From positions 62,001 to 126,000 of the forward strand of contig NZ_JAOQJK010000010.1 in NCBI RefSeq assembly GCF_025567045.1: 64,000 bases of DNA, written 5' to 3'. The notes under the pieces are model-generated. The model did no database searches and had not been told where the DNA came from. It worked only from the letters and a program-made list of their open reading frames with translations. The stretch's first letter is position 1. The number at the start of each line of letters is the position of its first letter. The DNA is from Barnesiella propionica (lineage in GTDB: Bacteria > Bacteroidota > Bacteroidia > Bacteroidales > Barnesiellaceae). Shown piece after piece: positions 18,534 through 28,103 of this stretch. A program made the translations under genes and the position numbers.

Positions 18534-20180
18534 TCAGTCTACGGCTAAATCATTTTGTTCTATTATAAATCCTGAAGGGCTACGCTTTATCAGTAGAAAT
18601 TCCCCTTTAGGCAATTTTATCGAAGGAGAAACGTTACTTTCCATTAAATAATTTAAAATAGGAACTGCATCGAATCCGTGAATTTTAAATTCATCCTTAT
18701 CATATATCATTAACAGGATTTGTCCATGTTGTTTTATTTTTTCCCGCAGGTTATCAGACACAGGAACCGTTATAGTCCTGTGTTCTTTATTTGGTTGAAC
18801 ATCAATATTATTTTCTTTTATATTATTATATATGTATATGTCGGATCCCTGCCGGAACATTGTATCCGCATCTATTGCCAAATAATGACTTCCTAAAAAT
18901 TTGGATTTAAAATCCCCGGATGTTTGTTGTATGGTTAACGGGTCTATTCCTGATACCTTTTTTAGATAATAAGCCATACTCGGACTTTCTCTTTCATTTT
19001 CTAAAATATGACCTATTCCACACCAAACAAAAACTTTAGCATTTGGATCATTTCTAAAAGTTTTTTTGTAAATAGTGTTTGCCTGGACACGCTCTCTGTC
19101 ATTCGAATCGGTATCATACGTTATGACATTAAATCCTATTTGGAGCGCATTCCGTATAAAATTACCTAGAGTCGGCTCTTTTGTATAGAAGCCTGACGAT
19201 TGAAGCGGATATTTTCTTTTATTGATTAAGGATTGCTCATTATCTCCATATATGGCTTCGACAGCCAAATACCTGAAACCTTCTTCATAAAGATATTTCA
19301 ACAATAAATTACCAAGGTATCTATGTTTTGGCTGCCAATGTTGTTCATTCATAATAACCAACTGTTGCCCTTTTATTTGTTCTGTTAAAAAGTTAAAAGC
19401 ATCATCATCATAAATCGAACTATTAATCGTATTGTCTTGGGGGTGATAGAATTCGGATAAATAGAATTCCCATTGAGAATTATTTTTAATAAACGAGTTA
19501 TAGGTTAAAACAGCTTGTAGCCATATGTTTTTTTCCTGTTCGGTTTTATAATTACTTTTTTTATCCTCTAGGCTTTTTATTGGCTTAATATAGTTTGCGC
19601 TATCTTCTATAAAAGCAGAAGCTGCTATTGCAAAAGGAGATTTCGGGTGAGATTTATTATAATTTTCATCAATCGTTAAAGTAGAAAAAATATTGGAAGA
19701 TTCCGCTTTCAATAGATCAAATAGATTATTGCTTTTATATTGTTTATCGAGATTAAATACTAAAAAATATGTTCTTTTATTTTCTATATCTTTCTTGGTA
19801 AATAATATTATATTATTATAGGAGGACTGAAGCATCGTATCTTGGATGGTATTGTTTTGCGAAGTATAAAATAAGGTGCAATGAATCCATGGTTCAACTT
19901 CTGTTTTCAATTTGATAATAAAATTTTCCTTTTTGATTTTTAAGTCAGGGTAATTTTTTTTTATAAAATTGACACATGAATTAAACTCGTTTCTTTTTAC
20001 AACACTTTGATTTAAAGCGGTATAATCTCCGAAAAAATCAATAGATATTTTTAAACTGTCATTATAATAAAGACCGTAAAAGTCTTTTATATATCTATTA
20101 TTGGAATGAAATGGGCTTTTTATTGACTGGCAACCGACAAATAAAACCAATAAAATCGATGAAAAATATTTTATTTTCAT
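18534..20180 (-). CDS. Lipoprotein with a TIKI/ChaN/EreA-like domain
   Basis: From the ATG at 20180 the product is 548 residues, with a signal peptide and lipobox (LLVLFVGC). The N-terminal half (about 20-230) is Asn/Lys-rich and unrecognised. The C-terminal half has VIMNEQHWQPKHRYLGNLL, YLAVEAIYG, a repeat of acidic residues, and VFVWCGIGHILENE. The order Glu-x-His, late Glu, then Gly-His is the metal-ligand pattern of the TIKI/ChaN/erythromycin-esterase-like superfamily. The substrate is unknown. The codon use is very AT-rich compared with housekeeping neighbours, and the gene stands alone between cca and a TonB remnant. Confidence 0.6.
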   Translation of the reverse strand: MKIKYFSSILLVLFVGCQSIKSPFHSNNRYIKDFYGLYYNDSLKISIDFFGDYTALNQSVVKRNEFNSCVNFIKKNYPDLKIKKENFIIKLKTEVEPWIHCTLFYTSQNNTIQDTMLQSSYNNIILFTKKDIENKRTYFLVFNLDKQYKSNNLFDLLKAESSNIFSTLTIDENYNKSHPKSPFAIAASAFIEDSANYIKPIKSLEDKKSNYKTEQEKNIWLQAVLTYNSFIKNNSQWEFYLSEFYHPQDNTINSSIYDDDAFNFLTEQIKGQQLVIMNEQHWQPKHRYLGNLLLKYLYEEGFRYLAVEAIYGDNEQSLINKRKYPLQSSGFYTKEPTLGNFIRNALQIGFNVITYDTDSNDRERVQANTIYKKTFRNDPNAKVFVWCGIGHILENERESPSMAYYLKKVSGIDPLTIQQTSGDFKSKFLGSHYLAIDADTMFRQGSDIYIYNNIKENNIDVQPNKEHRTITVPVSDNLREKIKQHGQILLMIYDKDEFKIHGFDAVPILNYLMESNVSPSIKLPKGEFLLIKRSPSGFIIEQNDLAVD

Positions 20181-20332
20181 AAATAATAATTTTAGCAGGA
20201 AATATCCAAACATATAGAATACCTCTTTCCATATTTTACATGTATCTTTAAATCTGGGATCAGATTAAAACATTCAACTAGCAGAGATTTAAAAAAATAT
20301 GCCATACACTCCCTTCTTTTATCAGACACCCA

Positions 20333-20707
20333 TCAATTATCGCATCTAAAATCTACAGGCAAAACATATTTACGGCCACTATTTTACCTTTATCTTAGCT
20401 GGGTATCCACTTAGGTATAATGGATATAACCCCCAAAGTTTCTACATCTAATTCAGGAGATGCGCCCCTGATCATTTCAATATCGGACAATGTGCCATCC
20501 ACATTAACAACAAAAGCCGCAATTACTCTTCCAGCAGTTTTTTCTTTTACCGCCTTCTGTGAATATTTAAGATTTTCTATTAAATACTTACTCATTTCTT
20601 ATAATCCACCCGGGAACTGAAGCATTTTCTGTTTTGTTCCCGAAAGAATATGACACACCCATCCCCACGAACAAAGACATGACAATAATTAAAATATTTT
20701 TCCCCAT
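20333..20707 (-). pseudogene. Broken gene for an exported TonB C-terminal-domain protein
   Basis: Reading from the ATG at 20707 gives a signal peptide (MGKNILIIVMSLFVGMG). A frameshift near 20625 then moves into the frame of MLQFPGGL. An in-frame TAA (20596-20598) stands where a Gln would be expected before EMSKYLIENLKYSQ. The TonB_C core continues through VVNVDGTLSDIEMIRG to PKWIPS. A second in-frame TAA (20395-20397) follows, after which DKGKIVAVNMF continues the domain. One more frameshift near 20355 gives PVDFRCDN and a stop. At least four lesions make it non-functional. The adjacent BlaR1-like protein ends in the same domain. Confidence 0.75.
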
Positions 20708-20782
20708 TTCTTTATTTTTTAAATTATAAAAACAGGAAGAGCATCCGGAATCATCTTCCCTTGCAGGATACTATAATTTAAA

Positions 20783-22207
20783 TTATTTCTCATTTTTCGT
20801 AAAAAGAATCGGTAATGTATAACGAACTCTTACTTTTCGTCCGTCCTGTTCTCCAGATTCCCATTTAGGCATATAGGCCAGCATCCTTAATGCCTCATCG
20901 TCTAAATCTTTTCTTATCCCCTTTACTATTTTCTTGTTCGTAAGACATCCGTCAGTTTCTACAATAAACTGAATAACAACCATGCCTTCCACGCTATCCC
21001 GTAAAGCCGATACCGGATAGGTGAGGTTTTTCCTGAAGAAGTCCATCAGCTTTTCTGTACCACCGGGATATTGGGGATATTTATCACACATTTCGTACAA
21101 AACAGAATATGAATCAAGGTTATCTTTATTTATACCCAAATCAGGCTCCTCTTTATCTAAATATTCTACCATTTGAACTCTCTCATCAGACTGATTATCT
21201 GACACCTTGGACGTCAACTCGTCCTTACCCTCCAGAGAGCCAGCCATAACCCGATCATATTCAATTGTTTTACTCTCTTGGCCCGTAGGAACGACAATCA
21301 CAGATAATTTATCTTTCAAGCCCTCAACTACATCCCTGGCATTGACTGAAAATACGAGAAGCAGGGCTAACGGCACAACCAATAAATATTTCACAAAAGA
21401 GAATCCGGAGCTACGATTCTTATCAATCATCCTGATACGCCGTTTAAATTCAGATATACTAAAATAATTTACGCAACCGACAGAGATATTGTCTCCCATA
21501 GAAATGCGTAATAAATGATATTTATACATCTTAGGATCATATCCTGCCGATATCACTCCGCAATCGGCAAGATGTTCCAGATTCAGCCTCAACTCTTTAC
21601 GCATAAGCCATAAAAATGGATTAAACCAACAACCCACAGATATAAATTCCATAAACAGGATATCAATTGAATGCCACTGACGCATATGTACTGACTCATG
21701 AATCAGTATCTCGTCTAGTTCACTTCCGTCATACTTTTGGTTACTTATAAAGATATATTTAAAGAAAGAAAACGGAGATACTTTTTCTTTAATATGTACT
21801 ATCCGGCAGCCATTCCAATTATCATACACACTTTTACGGCACAAATGAAACAAAGAATATCCTTCTAACAAGATCCTAACCCCGAAAAAGACCACACCTG
21901 CCATATATAACCATTCCAGTATACTTAAAAACGAAGTTCCCACTCGGACTTCGGGAAATATCTGAATAATAGGCAACATACCCCCTGACAGCAACAACGG
22001 TTCCATATATTCCTGTACTTCCCGGCTCTGCACAAACCACGGGGTTACATCTATCAAAGGATAACATAAGGAAAAGGACAGGATTGCCAGCAAAATAAAA
22101 CGTCTCGTCTTGAAAAAGGTATCTTTGCAAAACAACATTCTGTAAAGAATATAAAAAAAGATTATTGCAATATTTACCCGGAACAAAAACAAAAAAAACG
22201 CATCCAT
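20783..22207 (-). CDS. BlaR1/MecR1-family M56 peptidase with C-terminal TonB-like domain
   Basis: The 474-residue protein has several N-terminal membrane helices (about 5-20, 35-55, 90-110). A cytoplasmic zinc protease motif HESVHMRQWHS lies near residue 170, with the downstream LEHLADCGV segment supplying a further ligand. Another membrane helix follows (SFVKYLLVVPLALLLVFSV, about 280). The extracytoplasmic tail ends in a TonB C-terminal fold (KYPQYPGGTEKLMDFFRKNL ... MPKWESGEQDG). M56 proteins sense envelope signals and inactivate the BlaI repressor. Here the sensor is a TonB-type rather than a beta-lactam-binding domain. The gene starts 2 nt after blaI. Confidence 0.85.
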   Translation of the reverse strand: MDAFFLFLFRVNIAIIFFYILYRMLFCKDTFFKTRRFILLAILSFSLCYPLIDVTPWFVQSREVQEYMEPLLLSGGMLPIIQIFPEVRVGTSFLSILEWLYMAGVVFFGVRILLEGYSLFHLCRKSVYDNWNGCRIVHIKEKVSPFSFFKYIFISNQKYDGSELDEILIHESVHMRQWHSIDILFMEFISVGCWFNPFLWLMRKELRLNLEHLADCGVISAGYDPKMYKYHLLRISMGDNISVGCVNYFSISEFKRRIRMIDKNRSSGFSFVKYLLVVPLALLLVFSVNARDVVEGLKDKLSVIVVPTGQESKTIEYDRVMAGSLEGKDELTSKVSDNQSDERVQMVEYLDKEEPDLGINKDNLDSYSVLYEMCDKYPQYPGGTEKLMDFFRKNLTYPVSALRDSVEGMVVIQFIVETDGCLTNKKIVKGIRKDLDDEALRMLAYMPKWESGEQDGRKVRVRYTLPILFTKNEK

Positions 22208-22209
22208 AA

Positions 22210-22572
22210 TTATTTGTTTTTTTTCTCTATTATATCAATTATATCCTGTAAATCCTCAGAAGATATTTTCTGTTCCCGGGCAAAAAACGTGACCATTTCT
22301 TTATATGAATTCTCAAAATAATTGCGTACTATTCCCGAAACATACTTTCTCTTATAATCCCCTTCCGCGATAACCGGAGAGTAATAATAAGTATTTCCGT
22401 AACGTTTCGAAGAAATATATCCTTTTCTTTCTAGATTCTTTACGATCGACGCCACAGTCGTATAAGGAGGTTTAGGCTCTGATAATGCTTCGAGAAAGTC
22501 TTTTATATACCCACCTGATTTATTCCATATCACAAGCATTATTTCTTCTTCTTGGTTCGTTAATCTTTCCAT
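22210..22572 (-). CDS. BlaI/MecI/CopY-family repressor
   Basis: A 120-residue winged-helix protein begins MERLTNQEEEIMLVIWNKSGG, then carries YTTVASIVKNLERKGYISSKRYGN, the classic BlaI recognition region. A short helical dimerisation tail follows. It probably represses its own operon and is cleaved when the M56 partner is activated. Two matching dyads overlap the promoter upstream. Confidence 0.92.
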   Translation of the reverse strand: MERLTNQEEEIMLVIWNKSGGYIKDFLEALSEPKPPYTTVASIVKNLERKGYISSKRYGNTYYYSPVIAEGDYKRKYVSGIVRNYFENSYKEMVTFFAREQKISSEDLQDIIDIIEKKNK

Positions 22573-22610
22573 GGTTCTATTATTCTATGTTTATCTTACA
22601 AATCAATAAA

Positions 22611-22655
22611 TTACGAAGTATTCGCAAATCTACGAAATTTTCGTAATAAGGCAAA
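22611..22655 (-). promoter_or_regulatory. blaI promoter with two operator dyads
   Basis: On the minus strand, TTTG (22652-22655) and TAGATTTG (22625-22632) are spaced by 19 bp, an excellent Bacteroidetes promoter. Two dyads of the form TTACGAAnnnTTCGTAA lie at 22611-22627 (one mismatch) and 22630-22646 (only the outermost base pair imperfect), with centres 19 bp apart. They bracket and overlap the -7 box, as expected for BlaI-type repression. Confidence 0.8.
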
Positions 22656-22665
22656 CGTTTTACCA

Positions 22666-22715
22666 TTTAAAAAAAGTAATATCCGGCTGAAATTAAAAAT
22701 AAATTTCAGCCGGAT
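22666..22715 (-). terminator. Terminator for the DUF1232/M24/HAD gene cluster
   Basis: 14-nt arms (22681-22694 and 22702-22715, core CCGGCTGAAATT) surround a 7-nt A-rich loop. On the minus strand a T-run follows. Confidence 0.85.
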
Positions 22716-22736
22716 ATATATAACTCTATTTATATT

Positions 22737-23126
22737 TTACAAAGAGGATGTTTTCGTATCGCCCAACAGCTTCTTCAATTTATCATCGGCCCGGGCTTTT
22801 ATTTCAGGGGTAATACCGGCTTTAATCTTACTGTAAACAAAAAGTAGGACACTTAAATCGTCACTATACCCTAACGGAGGTAACAAAAAATCCGGTATCA
22901 GGTCTAACGGAAAAATAAAATATCCCAACGCACCCATTATAAGCACCTTATCCTTTAATGACACTGTACCACCTGTCATCATATAATAAAGTAATAACGA
23001 GACATATATGACTTTGCTACCGGCTTTACGGGCTACTTTCTTAAGTTTTTTCCAAAAACCGGAATCGGAAAAATATTTTCCATATTTTTCAACAGCAGCA
23101 AGCGAAAGTATTCCCATAGCTTTCAT
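22737..23126 (-). CDS. YkvA/DUF1232 family membrane protein
   Basis: This protein of 129 residues carries the DUF1232 signature GALGYFIFPLDLIPDFL followed by GYSDDLSVL at about 70-96. Flanking hydrophobic segments suggest an inner-membrane association. The role of the family is unknown. It starts 12 nt after the M24 peptidase gene and ends the HAD-M24-DUF1232 operon. Confidence 0.85.
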   Translation of the reverse strand: MKAMGILSLAAVEKYGKYFSDSGFWKKLKKVARKAGSKVIYVSLLLYYMMTGGTVSLKDKVLIMGALGYFIFPLDLIPDFLLPPLGYSDDLSVLLFVYSKIKAGITPEIKARADDKLKKLLGDTKTSSL

Positions 23127-23138
23127 ACAGCAATTTGT

Positions 23139-24314
23139 TTAAAATAAAGGGATAAGCTCTTCCTTAAAATGAGTCAGCTTCTCAATTCCGTCCGAATTGA
23201 CAACATAGGTATTTTCTATTCCGACAGCTCCGACATGAGGTATTACGAACTTAGGCTCCAAAGCTATAACATTTCCCTCTTCCAGAATATCTTTTGAACG
23301 AGGAGCCAATACCGGAGCCTCATTTACTTCTATGCCTACTCCATGTCCCACAAACCCGGCTTTTTGGGTATAGCCCATAAAATAATCTTCCAGACCGGCA
23401 CTCTTTGCCATATTCAATGCCAAATCATATAGCTGGGATGCAGGAACACCCGGTTTAGCCATCTTCATTATTTCATTATGAATATCTATGGATACCTGAT
23501 GCGCCTTTTTCGCCAGCATAGGTATATCGCCCACATAGAACACCCGTGTCATATCGGTCATATAACCTGTAAAATTTCCTCCCATATCCACCATTACGGT
23601 CATACCCGGTTTTATCAACGTACCATTACAACTTACCGGCAAAGAGGGATTAAGACCCGCTCCTCCCATAGCAAAATCATAAGGAGAGGGATTGTCCGCA
23701 TTATCCCCGCATAAAAGGCTGCCCATAAAGATCTCCATACTGGATCCGTTTATACGGAAAATACCTAAATTGCCGTGCAACCTCATTATCCGTTCAATCT
23801 CTATACACAGTTCAACGTCACTCATACCCTCTATATAAACCGATTCAATTTTCCTATATACATCGGAATGCTTTGCACCGGATTGACGCACCAGATCTGT
23901 CTCATACGCTGTTTTTACAGAACGTACTTTTCTCATTATTTGTGAACCGTTGGATAATTCTGAACCAGAAAAAACCGAAGCTAATCTCATGTAATCGGTA
24001 TAAGGGACAGAATCGGACTCAATCGCAAGAGTTTTCGGTGTTACAACTCCCCGAACCGTCAATAACCCGGGAATCTGCTCAGGTTTACGTATATATTCAA
24101 TCCGGCTATCTTGCAGTCCGACAGGACGGCGAACAAAATAAATAAGCTCACCCTCTAAGGGAACATAAGTATAACCGGCAAATACTCTGCCGGAAGAATA
24201 ATACAGATTTGCATTGGTACTCAAAAGAAGAGCATCTACCCCGGCTTGTTTCATAGCGGCCTGCATAGCATTCCTTCTGAGGTCTATTTCATTTTTGGAC
24301 AATTCGCTAAACAT
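23139..24314 (-). CDS. M24-family Xaa-Pro aminopeptidase-like protein
   Basis: The 391-residue protein has a creatinase-type N-terminal domain and a pita-bread catalytic domain. Metal ligands are visible in order: the two Asp in VDMGGNFTGYMTDMTRVF, His in VGHGVGIEVNE, Glu in ALEPKF and Glu in GIENTYVV. No signal peptide is seen, so cytoplasmic cleavage of proline-containing peptides is likely. It starts 3 nt after the HAD gene stop and is probably translated in tandem with it. Confidence 0.88.
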   Translation of the reverse strand: MFSELSKNEIDLRRNAMQAAMKQAGVDALLLSTNANLYYSSGRVFAGYTYVPLEGELIYFVRRPVGLQDSRIEYIRKPEQIPGLLTVRGVVTPKTLAIESDSVPYTDYMRLASVFSGSELSNGSQIMRKVRSVKTAYETDLVRQSGAKHSDVYRKIESVYIEGMSDVELCIEIERIMRLHGNLGIFRINGSSMEIFMGSLLCGDNADNPSPYDFAMGGAGLNPSLPVSCNGTLIKPGMTVMVDMGGNFTGYMTDMTRVFYVGDIPMLAKKAHQVSIDIHNEIMKMAKPGVPASQLYDLALNMAKSAGLEDYFMGYTQKAGFVGHGVGIEVNEAPVLAPRSKDILEEGNVIALEPKFVIPHVGAVGIENTYVVNSDGIEKLTHFKEELIPLF

Positions 24315-24317
24315 TTT

Positions 24318-24980
24318 TTATTCTTGTTTTAAATTCAGAAAAAAAGTAATCATGGATCTTAAATCATTAAACGCCAGATCATAATCATCTGTTTCACCAA
24401 ACCCGTAACGGGCAAAAACAAACGGGAGTCCGGCAAGTCTCGTCTGACGGCTGTCACCGTCGGTATCTCCCACATAAACCGGATATTTCAAAGAATAACG
24501 TTCCTGCAATATCTTCATATTCTCGCTTTTCACCTTCCAGGTATCGGCATAGGACAACCAATCGGTAACATAAGGCCGTATACCTGTATAATCCATAAAG
24601 GCCGGCAAAGTCTTATCTCCGCAATTACTTACCAGAAATAGTTTGTAATATTTCGACAATTCAGCCAGGCCTTCTTTCATCCCTTCATAAGGAATGCCGC
24701 CTTTTTCCGGAAGTATTTGATCCTGTATGCGGTACAAACTTCCGATAAAAGGTTTAAGCTTGCCAGGAGGAAAATCTGAAACTACTTTAGAAGTAATTTC
24801 TTCTATATTCATACCCATATACCGATAAAGGATATCCCTTGTAATTCGTTGATCCGAACCGATTTCCCGGAAGGCCTCATTCCAGATATCGGCATATGTA
24901 TCTATAGCATCCCATAAAGTACCGTCCATATCGAACAAGATACTATCCGTTTTTTTCCAGTCTATACTCTTATTTTTCAT
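24318..24980 (-). CDS. HAD-superfamily phosphatase (phosphoglycolate phosphatase-like)
   Basis: The protein is 220 residues, with motif I FDMDGTLWD, a helical cap, motif II LVSNCG, a lysine in VKSENM and motif III YVGDTDGDSRQTRLAG. This is the layout of small-molecule phosphatases of the Gph/beta-phosphoglucomutase class. The substrate cannot be told from sequence. It is first in an operon with M24 peptidase and DUF1232 genes. Confidence 0.85.
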   Translation of the reverse strand: MKNKSIDWKKTDSILFDMDGTLWDAIDTYADIWNEAFREIGSDQRITRDILYRYMGMNIEEITSKVVSDFPPGKLKPFIGSLYRIQDQILPEKGGIPYEGMKEGLAELSKYYKLFLVSNCGDKTLPAFMDYTGIRPYVTDWLSYADTWKVKSENMKILQERYSLKYPVYVGDTDGDSRQTRLAGLPFVFARYGFGETDDYDLAFNDLRSMITFFLNLKQE

Positions 24981-25043
24981 ATTTCAAAGATATAGATTTT
25001 ATCAAGAAAGGGCAACTTACTTTATCTAACCATTAACCGACAT

Positions 25044-26543
25044 TTACATACCTTTTAATTTTATTTGCATATTCTTGCTCCAACTCAATTCAGATTCAAT
25101 GAAATGAGCTGAATAATCTTTTCTGAACAATGAGATTAATTTAGATTCGTACTCCTGCAACAAACGCAAAGCGGTCTCTCGTTCACCTAATCGAAGATAT
25201 GCCAAAATTTCAGCTTTATAAATATTGATATCCGAAGGATTTATTTCCTTAGCAGAATTAATAAGAGACATGGCTTCATGATTTGATTGATAATTATTAT
25301 ACAAAGCAAATAAACAGTATGCCTTCAAAATAAAATCTTCAGAAATCGCTACTTCATTTACTATATTTTGAGAAACAAGATCAATAGCCTGCCTAAATCG
25401 CCCATTCCCATATTTCTTACGGGCTGTACTTGTAACAGCGAACGATATTTCTTTCTCAAAATTAGGATCAGGAGGCATCTGAGAATTGCCTAAATACATA
25501 ATTCTATCTGACAATGCCGGATGAGTAAAAGACGCAAAATACATTCCATCACTTCGTTCTGTCTCCATAACTTCTCGTATATGCGCTAATGCGGTCGATA
25601 AAGCATTAGTATCGTATTGAAGAATAGAAAGAATCCTTTTGGCGAGTTTATCAGCCTCCCCCTCCTGCTCATGATTATATTTCATTCCTAATCGATCTAT
25701 CATTTGCGATGCAATTGAGCTCGACAATATAGCCATACCTATCGTCGCCATTCCCGGAACATAATTTTGATTATTTGCAGCTATAGCACCCTCTGCCACA
25801 GCTGTCACTCCGGTCGCAAAAGCGGTCCAAAATTCCGCCCTTTTTTTACGAGAAACGGCTTTATTCACATTTTGTATCTGATGATCTAACACAAAATGAG
25901 CTATTTCATGACTAAGTACGGCAACCAATTCATCCTCTGAATGTAAACAAGACAAAATTCCCGTAGTGATCATTAAAGTTCCATTGGGATACATACCTAC
26001 ATTTAAAGAAGCATCATCTAATATTATCACGTTAACATTCTCCGGCCTGCCATCAATAAAATCCACAGGAGCAATTTTTGCAATCAAACCATATATATAA
26101 TTTTCGAGATATGGTTCATTATAGCGTAATCCATTGGAATTCAATCTTTCGATATATTCCAATGCATCTTGCTCCATCTCAAGTCTCAATTCTTTTTGTA
26201 TACCCTTATTTTGTAAGGAAACAAATACCTTTTTTATAATTTCAGAATTCCAAATATCTTGTACCGTTTTACATTCAAAATTAAGTTTATCTACCAATCC
26301 TCTTGTAACTAAACTCAATTGTTCATTTAATCGAATATAATATAAATCCTTAATGCGATTTTGGTTGTACGGTTCTACAAGAGCCTCATGAATTACACCG
26401 GAGATCTTAACTTGTGAGCCTTTTTCAAACCCTTCATACCTATTAATTAAAGTAGCTGACAAATTTATTTCATAAATAAAAGGCTGCGCATGACATAAAA
26501 ATAATGACAATATAAAAATTATTGCAACTAATAGCTTTTTCAT
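25044..26543 (-). CDS. Exported M48-family metalloprotease
   Basis: The 499-residue protein has a signal peptide (LLVAIIFILSLFLCHAQ) and the M48 zinc motif VLSHEIAHFVLDHQ near residue 211, with a later Glu ligand in EQEGEADKLAKRIL. This resembles BepA/LoiP-type periplasmic proteases that maintain outer-membrane proteins. The C-terminal part (about 390-480) is helical and TPR-like. An N-terminal extension of about 150 residues is not recognised. The base composition is AT-richer than in neighbours. It is the last gene before the accessory island. Confidence 0.8.
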   Translation of the reverse strand: MKKLLVAIIFILSLFLCHAQPFIYEINLSATLINRYEGFEKGSQVKISGVIHEALVEPYNQNRIKDLYYIRLNEQLSLVTRGLVDKLNFECKTVQDIWNSEIIKKVFVSLQNKGIQKELRLEMEQDALEYIERLNSNGLRYNEPYLENYIYGLIAKIAPVDFIDGRPENVNVIILDDASLNVGMYPNGTLMITTGILSCLHSEDELVAVLSHEIAHFVLDHQIQNVNKAVSRKKRAEFWTAFATGVTAVAEGAIAANNQNYVPGMATIGMAILSSSIASQMIDRLGMKYNHEQEGEADKLAKRILSILQYDTNALSTALAHIREVMETERSDGMYFASFTHPALSDRIMYLGNSQMPPDPNFEKEISFAVTSTARKKYGNGRFRQAIDLVSQNIVNEVAISEDFILKAYCLFALYNNYQSNHEAMSLINSAKEINPSDINIYKAEILAYLRLGERETALRLLQEYESKLISLFRKDYSAHFIESELSWSKNMQIKLKGM

Positions 26544-26732
26544 AAAATTTCAACTTTATTATTTATGTTTACAAAACTAATAAAGTTTTGGCAAAATTAA
26601 GTATTAACTAATTTGTATATTACTGAAACAAAAAAAGAAATCCTTTATTATTATAAACAAAAAAATAATGTAGAAAAATAGACTATATATTAATGCAGAA
26701 AACCATTTCTCTTTACCATCCCTTTAACTATA

Positions 26733-27604
26733 AAATAAAACTTAGATTCATCGATGTTGACATTAATTTTCACAATAAATTCAATTATTGGATGCTTAAT
26801 AGACCTATACAAAAGGCGGTGAGGAAATGCATTATACAAAAAACTATATAGGTTCCATATTCAAAAGTATTTCTAAATTTATGTCAGCATCTCACAGTAA
26901 ATTGCATGATTTTACCGGATATAAAGATGCTGAATTTAAAATTCCGTTCAAACAAACCGATTCAATTTATCTAACAAAAAACGAAATACAAAAAATATAT
27001 GATCTGGATATTACCGAAGAATTACTGAAAAAGAACGGATATCAAAAAAAATTTAAATCTACTATTAAATCGTTGAATGAGGAAAGGGATCGTTTTCTTT
27101 TGGGATGTTTTACAGCCCTTAGGCATTCCGATTATTCCCGGCTGGATGAGTTCATTTCAAAGATGATATCATTCGAATATGGACGGTAAAAAGGGATAAG
27201 AAGGTATTTATACCTATGCACTACCAGCTTAGAGAGTTATTAAAACGAAGAAATATAATATTTTGCCCAAACCTATATCAGATCAAAAGCATAATCAACA
27301 AATTAAAGCTATCGGTAAACTGGCAGGAATTAATGAAGAAGTTATTCTTTCCAAAACAAGAGGCGGAAAGCGGATTGAAACCGTAAAATCCAAATATGAA
27401 TTTATTACTTCTCATACAGCCAGGAGATCAGGAGCTACTAATATGTATCTTGCCGGGATAGACTTAAAATTTATACAAGATATTTTGGGGCATTCAAAGA
27501 TAGAACAAACCATATCTTATATTAAAGTTTCGGCGGAAGATAACGCCAAACGTTTGGTAGATCACCCGTATTTCAGTGGAAAAACAAACCCCGATACCAA
27601 ATGA
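26733..27604 (+). pseudogene. Frameshifted tyrosine recombinase (integrase) remnant
   Basis: Pieces of one integrase are spread over three frames. A core-binding segment (FIDVDINFHNKFNYWMLN) starts at about 26751. The middle part, 26827-27189, carries TKNYIGSIFKSISKFM and the box I Arg in FTALRHSDYSRL. The catalytic C-terminus, 27263-27604, carries SHTARRSGATNMYL (H-x-x-R), ILGHS and the likely nucleophile in TISYIKV. All active-site residues survive but frameshifts near 26810 and 27190-27260 separate them, and the N-terminal DNA-binding region is missing. It marks an old mobile element of the Bacteroides phage/conjugative integrase type. Confidence 0.85.
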
Positions 27605-27619
27605 ATGATACTGGGGCCA

Positions 27620-27645
27620 CCGGAACGGCTCAATTCCGGCTTTTT
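27620..27645 (+). terminator. Terminator after the integrase remnant
   Basis: CCGGAA and TTCCGG arms flank an 8-nt loop and are followed by CTTTTTG on the plus strand. Confidence 0.6.
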
Positions 27646-27660
27646 GTCAATAATAACAGG

Positions 27661-28065
27661 TTATAACGAAATAACTGTTGAGCCTAATTTTTTGCTTATA
27701 TCCTGAATCGCATAATTCAGCGTATTTATTTCTTCTTTTGTAAAAGAAGCTTCTTTTCCATTTACCTTATTCCCATTTATTTTTTGATATAGCCACGTTC
27801 TTGTTTTATGGAAGTAGTTTTTTGCAATATAAGATAGTGATACAATTTCCGTAACTTCCATTAATTGCATTTTTACCTTTGTTGCTTCAATAAAATCATC
27901 TACACGTTCAATTGAATTATCAATGATTTTCGCCAAATAGTTATCTATTTGTTCTTTGTCGTTTGGATACTTTTCACAAACATATAAATATTGCTTTTGA
28001 AACTTTTCCTGATCTGTATCAAAATAATACTGATTCAGTTTTTCAAGTTCTGCTTGTAAATTCAT
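27661..28065 (-). CDS. DUF5053 family protein
   Basis: This protein of 134 residues has no signal or membrane segment. It has a helical N-terminal part and a C-terminal block containing VSLSYIAKNYFHKTRTWLYQ, NGNKVNGKEASFTKEEIN and NYAIQDISKKLGS. I recognise that block as DUF5053, a Bacteroidetes family common in mobile elements. The block looks like a small DNA-binding or structural helix-turn-helix unit, but that is inference. It lies 38 nt downstream of a tiny coiled-coil gene on the same strand, inside the decayed island. Confidence 0.75.
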   Translation of the reverse strand: MNLQAELEKLNQYYFDTDQEKFQKQYLYVCEKYPNDKEQIDNYLAKIIDNSIERVDDFIEATKVKMQLMEVTEIVSLSYIAKNYFHKTRTWLYQKINGNKVNGKEASFTKEEINTLNYAIQDISKKLGSTVISL

Positions 28066-28103
28066 ATTTGTTAGTTTTTTGCCCCCTTTCGAGGGCTTGT
28101 TAA

